Part shown: positions 42,644 through 50,406 of the stretch, piece after piece
Numbering within the stretch: position 1 is the stretch's first letter
Layout: every line of letters begins with the position of its first letter
NCBI RefSeq assembly: GCF_004000845.1
Contig: NZ_BIMA01000007.1
Span: 48,403-112,402 of the forward strand
Source: Paenibacillus koleovorans NBRC 103111
GTDB lineage: Bacteria > Bacillota > Bacilli > Paenibacillales > NBRC-103111
DNA length: 64,000 nucleotides
Direction: 5' to 3'
Notes under the pieces: generated by a model
Told to the model about the DNA's origin: nothing
What the model saw: only the letters and a program-made list of their open reading frames with translations
Databases searched by the model: none
Program-made: the position numbers and the translations under genes

Positions 42644-43873
42644 ATGCGGAAAAAAGTAGTGCTTGTTGGCGCGGGCAGCCGAGCAAGATACATGTTCGCT
42701 AAGCCGTTCGCTGCCGAGTTGAAGGATGCCGTCGAGTTTGTCGGACTGTACGATGTGAATCAGATTCGCGCTCGAACGCTGAGCGAGGAATGCGGGAACG
42801 TGCCGGTATTCCAGGATTTTCGGACGATGATGGAGACGGCGCGCCCGGATACGGTTGTCGTCGCCAGTACGGATGCTACGCATCACGAGTACATCATTGC
42901 CGGGCTGGATACGGGCTGCGATGTCGTAACGGAGAAGCCGATGACGACCGACGGAGACAAATGCCGGGCTATTCTGGCTGCAGAGCGGCGATCCGGCAGG
43001 AAGCTGACCGTTACGTTCAATCTCCGGTTCGTGCCTTACATGGCGCGTGTCAAAGAGCTGCTTCGGCAAGGCGTGATCGGCCAAGTCCAGCATGCCTCCG
43101 TCGATTGGTTTCTGGACCGCTCCCATGGGGCCGACTATTTCAGGCGCTGGCATTCGCAGCTGGAGCATAGCGGCGGCCTGCTCGTGCATAAGTCGACGCA
43201 TCACTTCGACATCGTAAATTGGTGGATGGACGCCACACCGGAGCTTGTGCATGCTTTCGGCCGGCTTGCCTTCTACGGGCCGAACCGAGAAGCGAGGGGA
43301 AGCCGGTGTCTCACCTGTGCGCACAAGCAAGCTTGCGAGCTTTATTTCGATCTGGAGCGGAATGACCTTCATAACCGTTATTATTTGCAAGCTGAGGGCG
43401 AGGACGGCTACATCCGCGACAAATGCGTATTCCGCGACGAGATCGATATTTACGACACGATGAGCGTGCAAGTGAGGTATCAGAACGGAGCCCAGCTTAG
43501 CTATTCGTTGGTGGCGTATAGCCCGGAGGAAGGCTGGAAAATGACGCTGACCGGCACCGAAGGCCGGATGGAGGTCGCGGCGATGCACAGCGGACCGCTA
43601 TCCAAAGGCGTACACTCGGAACGCATTCGGATTATTAAGCCGAACGGCGAAACGGTCAGCTATGACATCCCTGTTTCGGGCGGCGGTCACGGCGGCGGGG
43701 ACGAGAGGCTGCTGGACATGATTTTCCGGGGCGGCATTCCCGATCCGTTAGGGCAGCATGCCGGGAGCACGGCAGGAGCGATGTCGCTCTTGATCGGTGC
43801 GGCAGCCAATGTCTCAATAGCGGAAGGCAGAGTAGTAACGATTCAAGAACTATTAGGAGGAAACAAAATATGA
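42644..43873 (+). CDS. Gfo/Idh/MocA-family oxidoreductase
   Basis: A 409-residue NAD(P)-dependent dehydrogenase. The Rossmann domain starts KVVLVGAGSRARYM and has the EKPMTTD motif (catalytic Lys); the C-terminal domain carries LLVHKSTHHFDIVNWW. A cysteine group CLTCAHKQACELYF plus a later DKCVF may bind a structural metal. The substrate is a sugar or inositol derivative that cannot be read directly. The following NagB-like gene (four-base overlap) suggests an amino sugar. ATG 42644 follows GAAGGTGAT. Confidence 0.85.
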   Translation: MRKKVVLVGAGSRARYMFAKPFAAELKDAVEFVGLYDVNQIRARTLSEECGNVPVFQDFRTMMETARPDTVVVASTDATHHEYIIAGLDTGCDVVTEKPMTTDGDKCRAILAAERRSGRKLTVTFNLRFVPYMARVKELLRQGVIGQVQHASVDWFLDRSHGADYFRRWHSQLEHSGGLLVHKSTHHFDIVNWWMDATPELVHAFGRLAFYGPNREARGSRCLTCAHKQACELYFDLERNDLHNRYYLQAEGEDGYIRDKCVFRDEIDIYDTMSVQVRYQNGAQLSYSLVAYSPEEGWKMTLTGTEGRMEVAAMHSGPLSKGVHSERIRIIKPNGETVSYDIPVSGGGHGGGDERLLDMIFRGGIPDPLGQHAGSTAGAMSLLIGAAANVSIAEGRVVTIQELLGGNKI

Positions 43874-44610
43874 ACAAACATGTATTGGAAACCGCTCAGC
43901 TGTTAGGTGAAGCGGCTGCCGAGCAAGCGTCCAGCCTTTTGAACGATACGATCGCGAAGCAGGGCTATGCCCGCATTATTTTGTCGACAGGGGCCTCGCA
44001 ATTCCCGTTCTTCGAAGCGATTAGCCGCAAGTCCATCGACTGGAGCAAGGTGGAGATGTTCCACCTGGACGAGTACATCGACATGCCGGAGACGCACAAA
44101 GCCAGCTTTCGCAAATATTTGAAGGAGCGTTTCCTTTCGTTTGCATCTGTGAAGAAGGCTCATTTTGTGGACGGAGAGGGAGATGTCTCCGCCCATCTGG
44201 TCGAGCTGTCCGAGGAAATCCGCAAAGCCCCGATCGACCTGGCCCTGATCGGCATCGGCGAAAACGCCCACATCGCGTTCAATGACCCGCCTGCCGATTT
44301 TGAAACCAAAGAAGCGTACAAGGTCGTGGAGCTGGATGCCGCCTGCCGTCAGCAGCAGCTCGGCGAAGGCTGGTTCGAATCGCTGGAGGTTGTACCCACG
44401 CACGCGATCACGATGACCGTGCATCAAATCATGGCGAGCAAAACGATCATTTCCGTCGTCCCTCACGCCGTCAAAGCGCAGGCGATCCGCAGCACGCTGG
44501 CCGAAGGCATTACGAATACCGTGCCCGCCACGATTCTGAAAACGCATGGTGACTGGCATTTGTACCTCGACCAAAATTCCGCATCGTTGCTGCCTGTCAA
44601 CCAGGGCTAA
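43870..44610 (+). CDS. NagB-like glucosamine-6-phosphate deaminase/isomerase family protein
   Basis: A 246-residue member of the GlcN6P isomerase fold: IILSTGASQFPFFEAI binds phosphate, FHLDEYIDM holds the catalytic Asp, and IGIGENAHIAFNDPP is the active-site loop. In NagB this loop usually reads GHIAFNEP or GHIGFNEP; here Gly is Ala and the last Glu is Asp. A related substrate, or 6-phosphogluconolactonase-like chemistry, is therefore possible. It overlaps the oxidoreductase gene by four bases and has its own AGGAGGA site. Confidence 0.8.
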   Translation: MNKHVLETAQLLGEAAAEQASSLLNDTIAKQGYARIILSTGASQFPFFEAISRKSIDWSKVEMFHLDEYIDMPETHKASFRKYLKERFLSFASVKKAHFVDGEGDVSAHLVELSEEIRKAPIDLALIGIGENAHIAFNDPPADFETKEAYKVVELDAACRQQQLGEGWFESLEVVPTHAITMTVHQIMASKTIISVVPHAVKAQAIRSTLAEGITNTVPATILKTHGDWHLYLDQNSASLLPVNQG

Positions 44611-44622
44611 GCCGATGTGCCG

Positions 44623-45669
44623 ATGAACAAACGCGTAACGATCCACGACATCGCCCGAATAGCCGGCGTCTCGAGCGCAACTGTTTCCCGCGTCCTCAGC
44701 AATAGCAGTTATCCGGTCAGCGAGAAGCTGAGGGAACGAATCCAGCAGCTGGCCGAGGAGCATCATTACATCCCGAACATGATCGGCAAGCAGCTTAAGA
44801 CGGACCGAAACATGACGATCGGCGTCATTATTCCCACCATCAGCAACCCGTTTTACGCGTCGGTCATGCTAGGCGTGGAGGAAATCGCCCGCAGGCGAGG
44901 ATACCACGTGCTCCTCTGCAACTCGCTTCAGGACGGGAAGCTGGAGGAGGACTACTTGCAGACGCTGTTCGAGAAGCAGGTAAAGGGCGTCATCTTGTCC
45001 TCCATCTCCGGCAACAGCAAGCTGATCAGCCGCCTGATGAAGCTGGGGCTTCAGCTCGTTGTCATTGAACAGCAGCTCGATGTGCCCGATGTGCTGCAGA
45101 TCGAGTTCGATTACAGTAGGGGCGGCTATATGGCGGCGAGCCACCTCATCGAGCAAGGCCATCGCCGAATCGGATATGTGACCGCACCGCTCGACCGCCC
45201 GAGCCGCAGGCTGATCCTGCAGGGCTTCCAGGAAGCGCTTCGCGCGCACGGACTTAGTCTGGAGGACGGCTGCTACCAAGTATCGGAATCGGAATCCCCG
45301 ATCTATACCGGAACGTTCGAATTCGAGAACGGCAAGCGGCTTACCCGCAAGCTGCTGGAGCTGCAGGAGCATCCGACCGCGATTTTCGCCTGCAACGATT
45401 TGACCGCCTTCGGTGTGCTCCATGAGCTGGCCGAGCATCAAGTGAAAGTGCCGGATGCCATCTCGGTTATGGGCTTCGACAACATCGAGTTCAGCCAGAT
45501 GGTCACTCCGCCACTGACTACGATCAAGCAGCCGGATTACGAGATGGGCAAAATGGCTTGCTCGATGCTGCTGGACAAGCTGTCCGACGTTACCGTAGAC
45601 TCGCTCCAAGTGATGCTGCAGCCGAAGCTAGTAGTCCGAGAGTCGGTTGGCAAACGTTCAAGCGGATAA
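44623..45669 (+). CDS. LacI-family transcriptional regulator
   Basis: A 348-residue repressor. The helix-turn-helix (TIHDIARIAGVSSATVSRVL) and hinge helix occupy residues 1-60; the periplasmic-binding-like effector domain runs from IGVIIPTISNPFYAS to VMGFDNIEFSQM. It is the last gene of the oxidoreductase-NagB operon and probably binds the 18-bp palindrome in front of it. The start lacks a clear ribosome binding site, so it is probably expressed at a low level by coupling. GTG 44617 is an alternative start. Confidence 0.92.
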   Translation: MNKRVTIHDIARIAGVSSATVSRVLSNSSYPVSEKLRERIQQLAEEHHYIPNMIGKQLKTDRNMTIGVIIPTISNPFYASVMLGVEEIARRRGYHVLLCNSLQDGKLEEDYLQTLFEKQVKGVILSSISGNSKLISRLMKLGLQLVVIEQQLDVPDVLQIEFDYSRGGYMAASHLIEQGHRRIGYVTAPLDRPSRRLILQGFQEALRAHGLSLEDGCYQVSESESPIYTGTFEFENGKRLTRKLLELQEHPTAIFACNDLTAFGVLHELAEHQVKVPDAISVMGFDNIEFSQMVTPPLTTIKQPDYEMGKMACSMLLDKLSDVTVDSLQVMLQPKLVVRESVGKRSSG

Positions 45670-45681
45670 CGCAACGACAAT

Positions 45682-45722
45682 AAACACGTTTCGGATTGGA
45701 TCCGACGCGTGTTTTTATTTTG
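45682..45722 (+). terminator. Terminator of the sugar operon
   Basis: AAACACG (45682-45688) pairs with CGTGTTT (45708-45714), with an inner TCGGA/TCCGA stem and a T-rich tail. Confidence 0.75.
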
Positions 45723-45831
45723 GAGCCATCGACGCTGAAGGGAGGAAGAAATTGGTGCCACGTCCTCGAAACTCAGGTATAATCGAGGTACGAGCCGCAT
45801 TTCGTTGAAAAGGGTCGAAGGGGGATGTGGA

Positions 45832-46470
45832 GTGTCAACCACAATTCTGCTCGTAGAAGATGATCCCGTATGGAGAACGCAGCTGACTCGGTTTCTTAAC
45901 ATGGAGCCGGGGATGCGTGTTGTACAAGCCGTCCAGTCGAAGGATGAGGCTATAGCTTATTGCACCGACCACCCGGTCGATGTCGTTCTAATGGATATTC
46001 ATCTCGCTCCGAATCAATTGGACGGGATCGAGGCGACGCTGGAGCTTAGCTTGATGAGGGCCGATACGAAGGTCATTGCGCTGACTTCCATCGACGAAGA
46101 AAGAGTCATCCTGGATACCTTTACGGCCGGGGCCGTTCATTATGTGAGGAAAAGCGACTTCAGGAAAATCCCGGCGGTTGTTCGCGAAGTGATGCAAGCC
46201 AATTCCCCTCAATCGATTCTAGTAAAAGAATTTATTAGGCTGAAGGAAACCGAGCAGATCAACAGGCTGACGGCTGCGGAGAAAGAAATCATTTCGCTCA
46301 ACGAGGAAGGGTACGGTCGCATCACCATGGCCGAAAAGCTCGGGAAATCGGAGAGCACGCTCAAAAATCAAATTACGGCCATCATTCGCAAATTCCAGGC
46401 GAAATCCATAAAGGAAGTTGTGCGCATCATCAAGAGCAGAGGGCTGAAAAACCGGGAGTTTCACGAATGA
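45832..46470 (+). CDS. NarL/LuxR-type response regulator
   Basis: A 212-residue regulator. The receiver (about 1-125) has LLVEDDP, phospho-acceptor Asp55 in VVLMDIHL, ALTSIDEER and the Lys in VRKSDFRK. The C-terminal domain (RLTAAEKEIISLNEEGYG, then MAEKLGKSESTLKNQITAI) is an HTH of the LuxR type, somewhat divergent. GTG 45832 follows GGGGGA. It overlaps the kinase gene by four bases. The cohesin/dockerin operon begins about 150 bp after the kinase, so these genes could be its targets. Confidence 0.9.
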   Translation: MSTTILLVEDDPVWRTQLTRFLNMEPGMRVVQAVQSKDEAIAYCTDHPVDVVLMDIHLAPNQLDGIEATLELSLMRADTKVIALTSIDEERVILDTFTAGAVHYVRKSDFRKIPAVVREVMQANSPQSILVKEFIRLKETEQINRLTAAEKEIISLNEEGYGRITMAEKLGKSESTLKNQITAIIRKFQAKSIKEVVRIIKSRGLKNREFHE

Positions 46471-47807
46471 TCATTTCCTTCCTCATCGTATCCATCCTCG
46501 CGAGCGTCATCCTGATCAAAAACAAAGACCGTGCATCCATGCTGTGGGGGAGCGCCTTTTTGTTTGCAGTGTGTCTCAGCGTGGTATGCTCCTATATAGA
46601 TATTCAACTCAGCCAAGCGCCCGCCTTGTTGATTAACAGTTTGAATTTTATGGCGGATTGTTCTTTGGCTTATACATTCGGCATGTTCGGTATCGTTCAT
46701 TCGGATTTGTTCGATATCGCCACACGAAAAAAACTTGGAATGCTCGGGGCGGCGGCCATTTTCCTTGTCTGGTTGTTCACGCCTCTGTCAACGATCCGGC
46801 AAATCAATTATGAAGACTACAACGCGCTCCCCATGGTGATCTATGTCGCGGTCATGTGGATCGCCGGTTCTGTTTCACTGCTCATAGCTTGCTTCAGAGA
46901 GAAGCACCCGTTTAAGAAGAGAGAGCGCCTGTTCACGAATGTATTGATGATCCCTGTGATGCTCTGGATAGTGATCAGTTATATAGGCTACATGGCGGGG
47001 ATTGATTTATGGCGGTACAGTTACGTGGTTTCTCTTTGCTTTTTGATTATTTTCCTTGTTATGGGAATCAGTAGGGGAGTGCTGGGCGTCAAGCTGAAAA
47101 TCGAGCAATACAAGGCCGACGTTTCGTGGCATACGATGAAAAACAGTACAACTTTGCTCAACCATACCGTCAAAAACGAAGTCGCCAAGCTCGATCTGTT
47201 GCTTCATCAATTGAAAACCGTTTGCAGCGATCAGTCCCGTACAGGCCCTATCGACCAGGCAGGGCTCGACGATATGCAGCACTTGATAGACACGGCCTCA
47301 GCCTCAGTAGGACATGTCCAGTCGATGATCGACAAAATTCACGATAAAGTGCAGGCGGTCCGCGTCGAGCTTCAACGCTCCGATTTTCAGTCCATTGTGG
47401 AGCTGGCGCTCAGCGGTGTGGAGAATACGATTGGCAAAGGCGTGACGTTTCGGAGAGACTTCAGGAAAGTGTCGCCTGTTTATTGCGATCCGGTGCATGT
47501 CAAAGAGGTGGTCCATAACCTTGTAACGAATGCGGTCGATGCCGTCGAGCAGAACGGAATCATCACTGTCAGCCTGCATGAAACTTCCAAAGATGTCATT
47601 CTGGAAATCCACGATACCGGCCAAGGGATTCCGAAACAATCGCTCTCCGCGATATTCGATCCGTTCTATTCAACCAAAAAGACGAACCGTCATTACGGAC
47701 TCGGGCTGTTTTACTGTAAAAATGTAATTGCAAAGCATAATGGGACACTCTATGTGGAAAGCGCTCAAGATAGGGGGACGAGCTTTTTCGTTCATCTGAG
47801 AAAATAA
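46467..47807 (+). CDS. Membrane sensor histidine kinase
   Basis: A 446-residue kinase with six or seven N-terminal transmembrane helices (about 1-205) and no large extracellular loop, so it may sense a membrane or hydrophobic signal. The phospho-acceptor is probably His233 in LNHTVKNEVAKLD. The HATPase domain has NLVTNAVDAVEQ (N box), DTGQGIP and YGLGLFYCK. It is co-translated with the NarL-type regulator. A 10-bp hairpin (47823-47847) follows. Confidence 0.88.
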   Translation: MIISFLIVSILASVILIKNKDRASMLWGSAFLFAVCLSVVCSYIDIQLSQAPALLINSLNFMADCSLAYTFGMFGIVHSDLFDIATRKKLGMLGAAAIFLVWLFTPLSTIRQINYEDYNALPMVIYVAVMWIAGSVSLLIACFREKHPFKKRERLFTNVLMIPVMLWIVISYIGYMAGIDLWRYSYVVSLCFLIIFLVMGISRGVLGVKLKIEQYKADVSWHTMKNSTTLLNHTVKNEVAKLDLLLHQLKTVCSDQSRTGPIDQAGLDDMQHLIDTASASVGHVQSMIDKIHDKVQAVRVELQRSDFQSIVELALSGVENTIGKGVTFRRDFRKVSPVYCDPVHVKEVVHNLVTNAVDAVEQNGIITVSLHETSKDVILEIHDTGQGIPKQSLSAIFDPFYSTKKTNRHYGLGLFYCKNVIAKHNGTLYVESAQDRGTSFFVHLRK

Positions 47808-47822
47808 ATCTAGATTCGATTC

Positions 47823-47853
47823 AGAACCGCTCATTCGGAGCGGTTCTATTTCG
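47823..47853 (+). terminator. Terminator-like hairpin after the kinase gene
   Basis: AGAACCGCTC (47823-47832) and GAGCGGTTCT (47838-47847) pair perfectly around ATTCG. The tail ATTTCGTT is only moderately T-rich. Confidence 0.65.
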
Positions 47854-47875
47854 TTAGTCCTAAATAAATTGGGAG

Positions 47876-47905
47876 TTACGGACTATAGATATCGTCTTCT
47901 ATAAT
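47876..47905 (+). promoter_or_regulatory. Sigma-A promoter of the dockerin/scaffoldin operon
   Basis: TTACGG (47876-47881), 18 bp and TATAAT (47900-47905), about 50 bp before the first gene and after the kinase terminator hairpin. Confidence 0.55.
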
Positions 47906-47955
47906 GGTTCCGTGTAAGCTTTTGTACTATTCTATCGAAACGAGGAGGAATGGAA

Positions 47956-50406
47956 ATGCGCAGCAAGATGAAACGGGCTGTACTAAGTGCGATTATGCTG
48001 CTGTTGGCATGGTCCGGAGCATGGCCGTTGCAGGCGTGGGCTGACGCTACCGCAGACGTATGGACGAAGCGGGCGCCATTGCCGACGGGCAATACTTTAA
48101 CCGGCGTAGTGTTCGTCGATGGCACTTTTACAGCGGTAGGCGCGAACGGTACTGTTATGACATCCGAAGACGGGATAGACTGGACGTTGCAAACATCCGG
48201 TACGACGAGCCATCTGAACGATGTTACCTATGGTGGCAGCACTTATGTAGCGGTAGGGGCGGACGGCAGGATCATTACATCGGGCGATGGGATCAACTGG
48301 ACAACCCAAAGCTCGGGAACAACCGCCATTCTCAATAAAGTCAGTTATGGCGGAGGTGTATTCGTTGCGGTCGGATACACCGGCATCATAATAACCTCAG
48401 ATAACGGAGGCGTCACCTGGACGCCGCAAACGTCCGGTACAACGAATACTCTGAATGCCGTCAGCTTCGGCAATAACGTCTTTGTTGCGGTAGGGGATTC
48501 GGGCACCGTTCTAAGCTCCGGAGATGGGATTACGTGGTCAACGCGTTCGACTACGATCCTCTCTTTGATAAATGGTGTCAGCTACGGCAACGGAGTTTTT
48601 GCCATAGTATCTGGCGGCAAAATTTCGACTTCTCCAGACGGAGTGACCTGGACCGCTCGGACGATACCGACTGATAAATCGTTCAACGGAGGTGTAAGCT
48701 TTGCTAACGGCCTCTTCATTGCGCGAGCGTATTCCCTTCTGGGCAACACGAATACCTTGTATACTTCCTCCGATGGAGCGACATGGGTAGCTCGGGATGC
48801 AAGCACTACGAACCTTTTACTGAGCAGCAGCTATGGCAATGATACTTATGTCGCCGTAGGGGCAGCCGGCAAAATAATCACTTCAGGCGACGGGATCGCA
48901 TGGACCACCCGAAGCTCTGCAGTGAATAGTGAAGGAGCTCTTCACGGGATCACTTACGGCAACAACAAATTTGTGGCAACCGGAAATGCGAGCAACATTC
49001 TGACTTCCGACGACGGAACGTTTTGGTTAAATCGAGATTTGGTTAATATATCGATGCAAATTAAACGTATCCAATATGGCGCCAACCGATTTGTGGGTGT
49101 AGGCGGGGGCGGCTATATAACGACATCTACGGACGGTGTGAGCTGGAGCGCTCAATCCGTTTCCGTCACCACCTCGAATCTGAGCGATATTGCCTTCGGG
49201 AGCGGCCGGTTTGTTGCTGTCGGTCAAAGCGGAACCATCATTACTTCCCCGGATGGACTGACATGGACGACCCAAACGTCCGGCACCACCAGTTATTTCA
49301 TGGAGGTCCACTACGGCAATAATAAATTTGTGGCTGTCGGAACAGGCGGCACGATTGTTACATCATCGGACGGTATAACTTGGAGTAAGCCGGATTCAGG
49401 CACTACGCTAGACCTGTATAGCGTTGTGTATGGCAACCAAATTTACGTAGCGGGGGGAAGGCAGGGAGGGATTGTCACCTCCAGCGACGGGACGGTATGG
49501 TCGAGCCACTCGATGGGCGTGAATTCCGAAGTAACGGATATCGGCTACGGCAACGGTATTTTTGCAGCGGTAATTGCCAATCGTTCCATATGGTACTCCC
49601 TGGACGGAGCTTCCTGGGTGCAGAGCAAAACCATCCCGACATCGGCGCTTCAAGGCATTTACTACTCGAATAATAGCTTTGTAGCGGTCGGGGATAAAGG
49701 TCTTATTCTCCAATCCAATTCTTTCCCTCTCTTTAAAGTGTCCTACGACAAAAATGGTGCTACGGGGGGCGACTTGCCGAGTGTCAGCAAGCCGTATTTG
49801 CATGGGGATTCGGTAACGGCCCTTTGGAATACAAATATTTTGGTGAAAACCGACTACAAATTCGCAGGTTGGAATACGTCGGCAGACGGAACCGGCACGA
49901 ATTACGCCACTGGAGCGACCTTCAGCATTGACGGGGAGGATGTGACGCTTTATGCGAAATGGACTTCAGGAAATACGGTAACCTACTACGGAAACGGCAG
50001 TTCGGGCGGTACGGCTCCGTCGGACAGCAATTCGTATGAGCAAGGAACGTCGGTTACAGTGGCTGGAAACACAGGCAATCTGCTGAAAACAGGTTACAGA
50101 TTTGTCGGTTGGAATACGGCAGCTGGAGGAACCGGCACGAACTACGCTGTGGGGGCGACCTTCAGCATGGGTACGGCGAATGTCGATCTTTATGCGAAAT
50201 GGATCCTCCTGGGTGACGGTAATGGAGATGGCGCTATTACGAATGCGGATGCTCTGCTGCTTACGAAGTACATCAATGGCAAGGTTACGCTGACGGACGA
50301 CCAGAAGCAGGCGCTGGATATGAACGGCGATAACGTATGGGATCAACTCGATGTGCAGGCGATTCTGGCGATTTGTGCAGGCAAGGGGGCGCCGGCCAAT
50401 GGGTAA
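47956..50406 (+). CDS. Dockerin-bearing secreted protein with 14 propeller repeats and two InlB-type repeats
   Basis: An 816-residue exported protein. Order: signal peptide (about 1-31, ending QAWADA); about fourteen repeats of roughly 40 residues with the pattern YGNxxFVAVGxxGxIxTSxDGxxW (about 36-590), consistent with two seven-bladed beta-propellers; two Listeria-Bacteroides (InlB B-type) repeats ending LYAKW (about 593-750); and a C-terminal type I dockerin (about 753-812). The dockerin has two calcium F-hands, DGNGDGAITNAD and DMNGDNVWDQLD, with D1-x-N3-x-D5 and D12 intact. No catalytic domain is visible, so it is a binding or display module. It shares eight bases with the cohesin scaffold gene that follows. 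ATG 47956 follows GAGGAGGA. Confidence 0.85.
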   Translation: MRSKMKRAVLSAIMLLLAWSGAWPLQAWADATADVWTKRAPLPTGNTLTGVVFVDGTFTAVGANGTVMTSEDGIDWTLQTSGTTSHLNDVTYGGSTYVAVGADGRIITSGDGINWTTQSSGTTAILNKVSYGGGVFVAVGYTGIIITSDNGGVTWTPQTSGTTNTLNAVSFGNNVFVAVGDSGTVLSSGDGITWSTRSTTILSLINGVSYGNGVFAIVSGGKISTSPDGVTWTARTIPTDKSFNGGVSFANGLFIARAYSLLGNTNTLYTSSDGATWVARDASTTNLLLSSSYGNDTYVAVGAAGKIITSGDGIAWTTRSSAVNSEGALHGITYGNNKFVATGNASNILTSDDGTFWLNRDLVNISMQIKRIQYGANRFVGVGGGGYITTSTDGVSWSAQSVSVTTSNLSDIAFGSGRFVAVGQSGTIITSPDGLTWTTQTSGTTSYFMEVHYGNNKFVAVGTGGTIVTSSDGITWSKPDSGTTLDLYSVVYGNQIYVAGGRQGGIVTSSDGTVWSSHSMGVNSEVTDIGYGNGIFAAVIANRSIWYSLDGASWVQSKTIPTSALQGIYYSNNSFVAVGDKGLILQSNSFPLFKVSYDKNGATGGDLPSVSKPYLHGDSVTALWNTNILVKTDYKFAGWNTSADGTGTNYATGATFSIDGEDVTLYAKWTSGNTVTYYGNGSSGGTAPSDSNSYEQGTSVTVAGNTGNLLKTGYRFVGWNTAAGGTGTNYAVGATFSMGTANVDLYAKWILLGDGNGDGAITNADALLLTKYINGKVTLTDDQKQALDMNGDNVWDQLDVQAILAICAGKGAPANG

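Noticed and set aside
48060..49730. Regularly spaced repeats resembling a repeat array
   Set aside because: They are degenerate codon-level repeats of propeller blades in an open frame, not CRISPR repeats with unique spacers.
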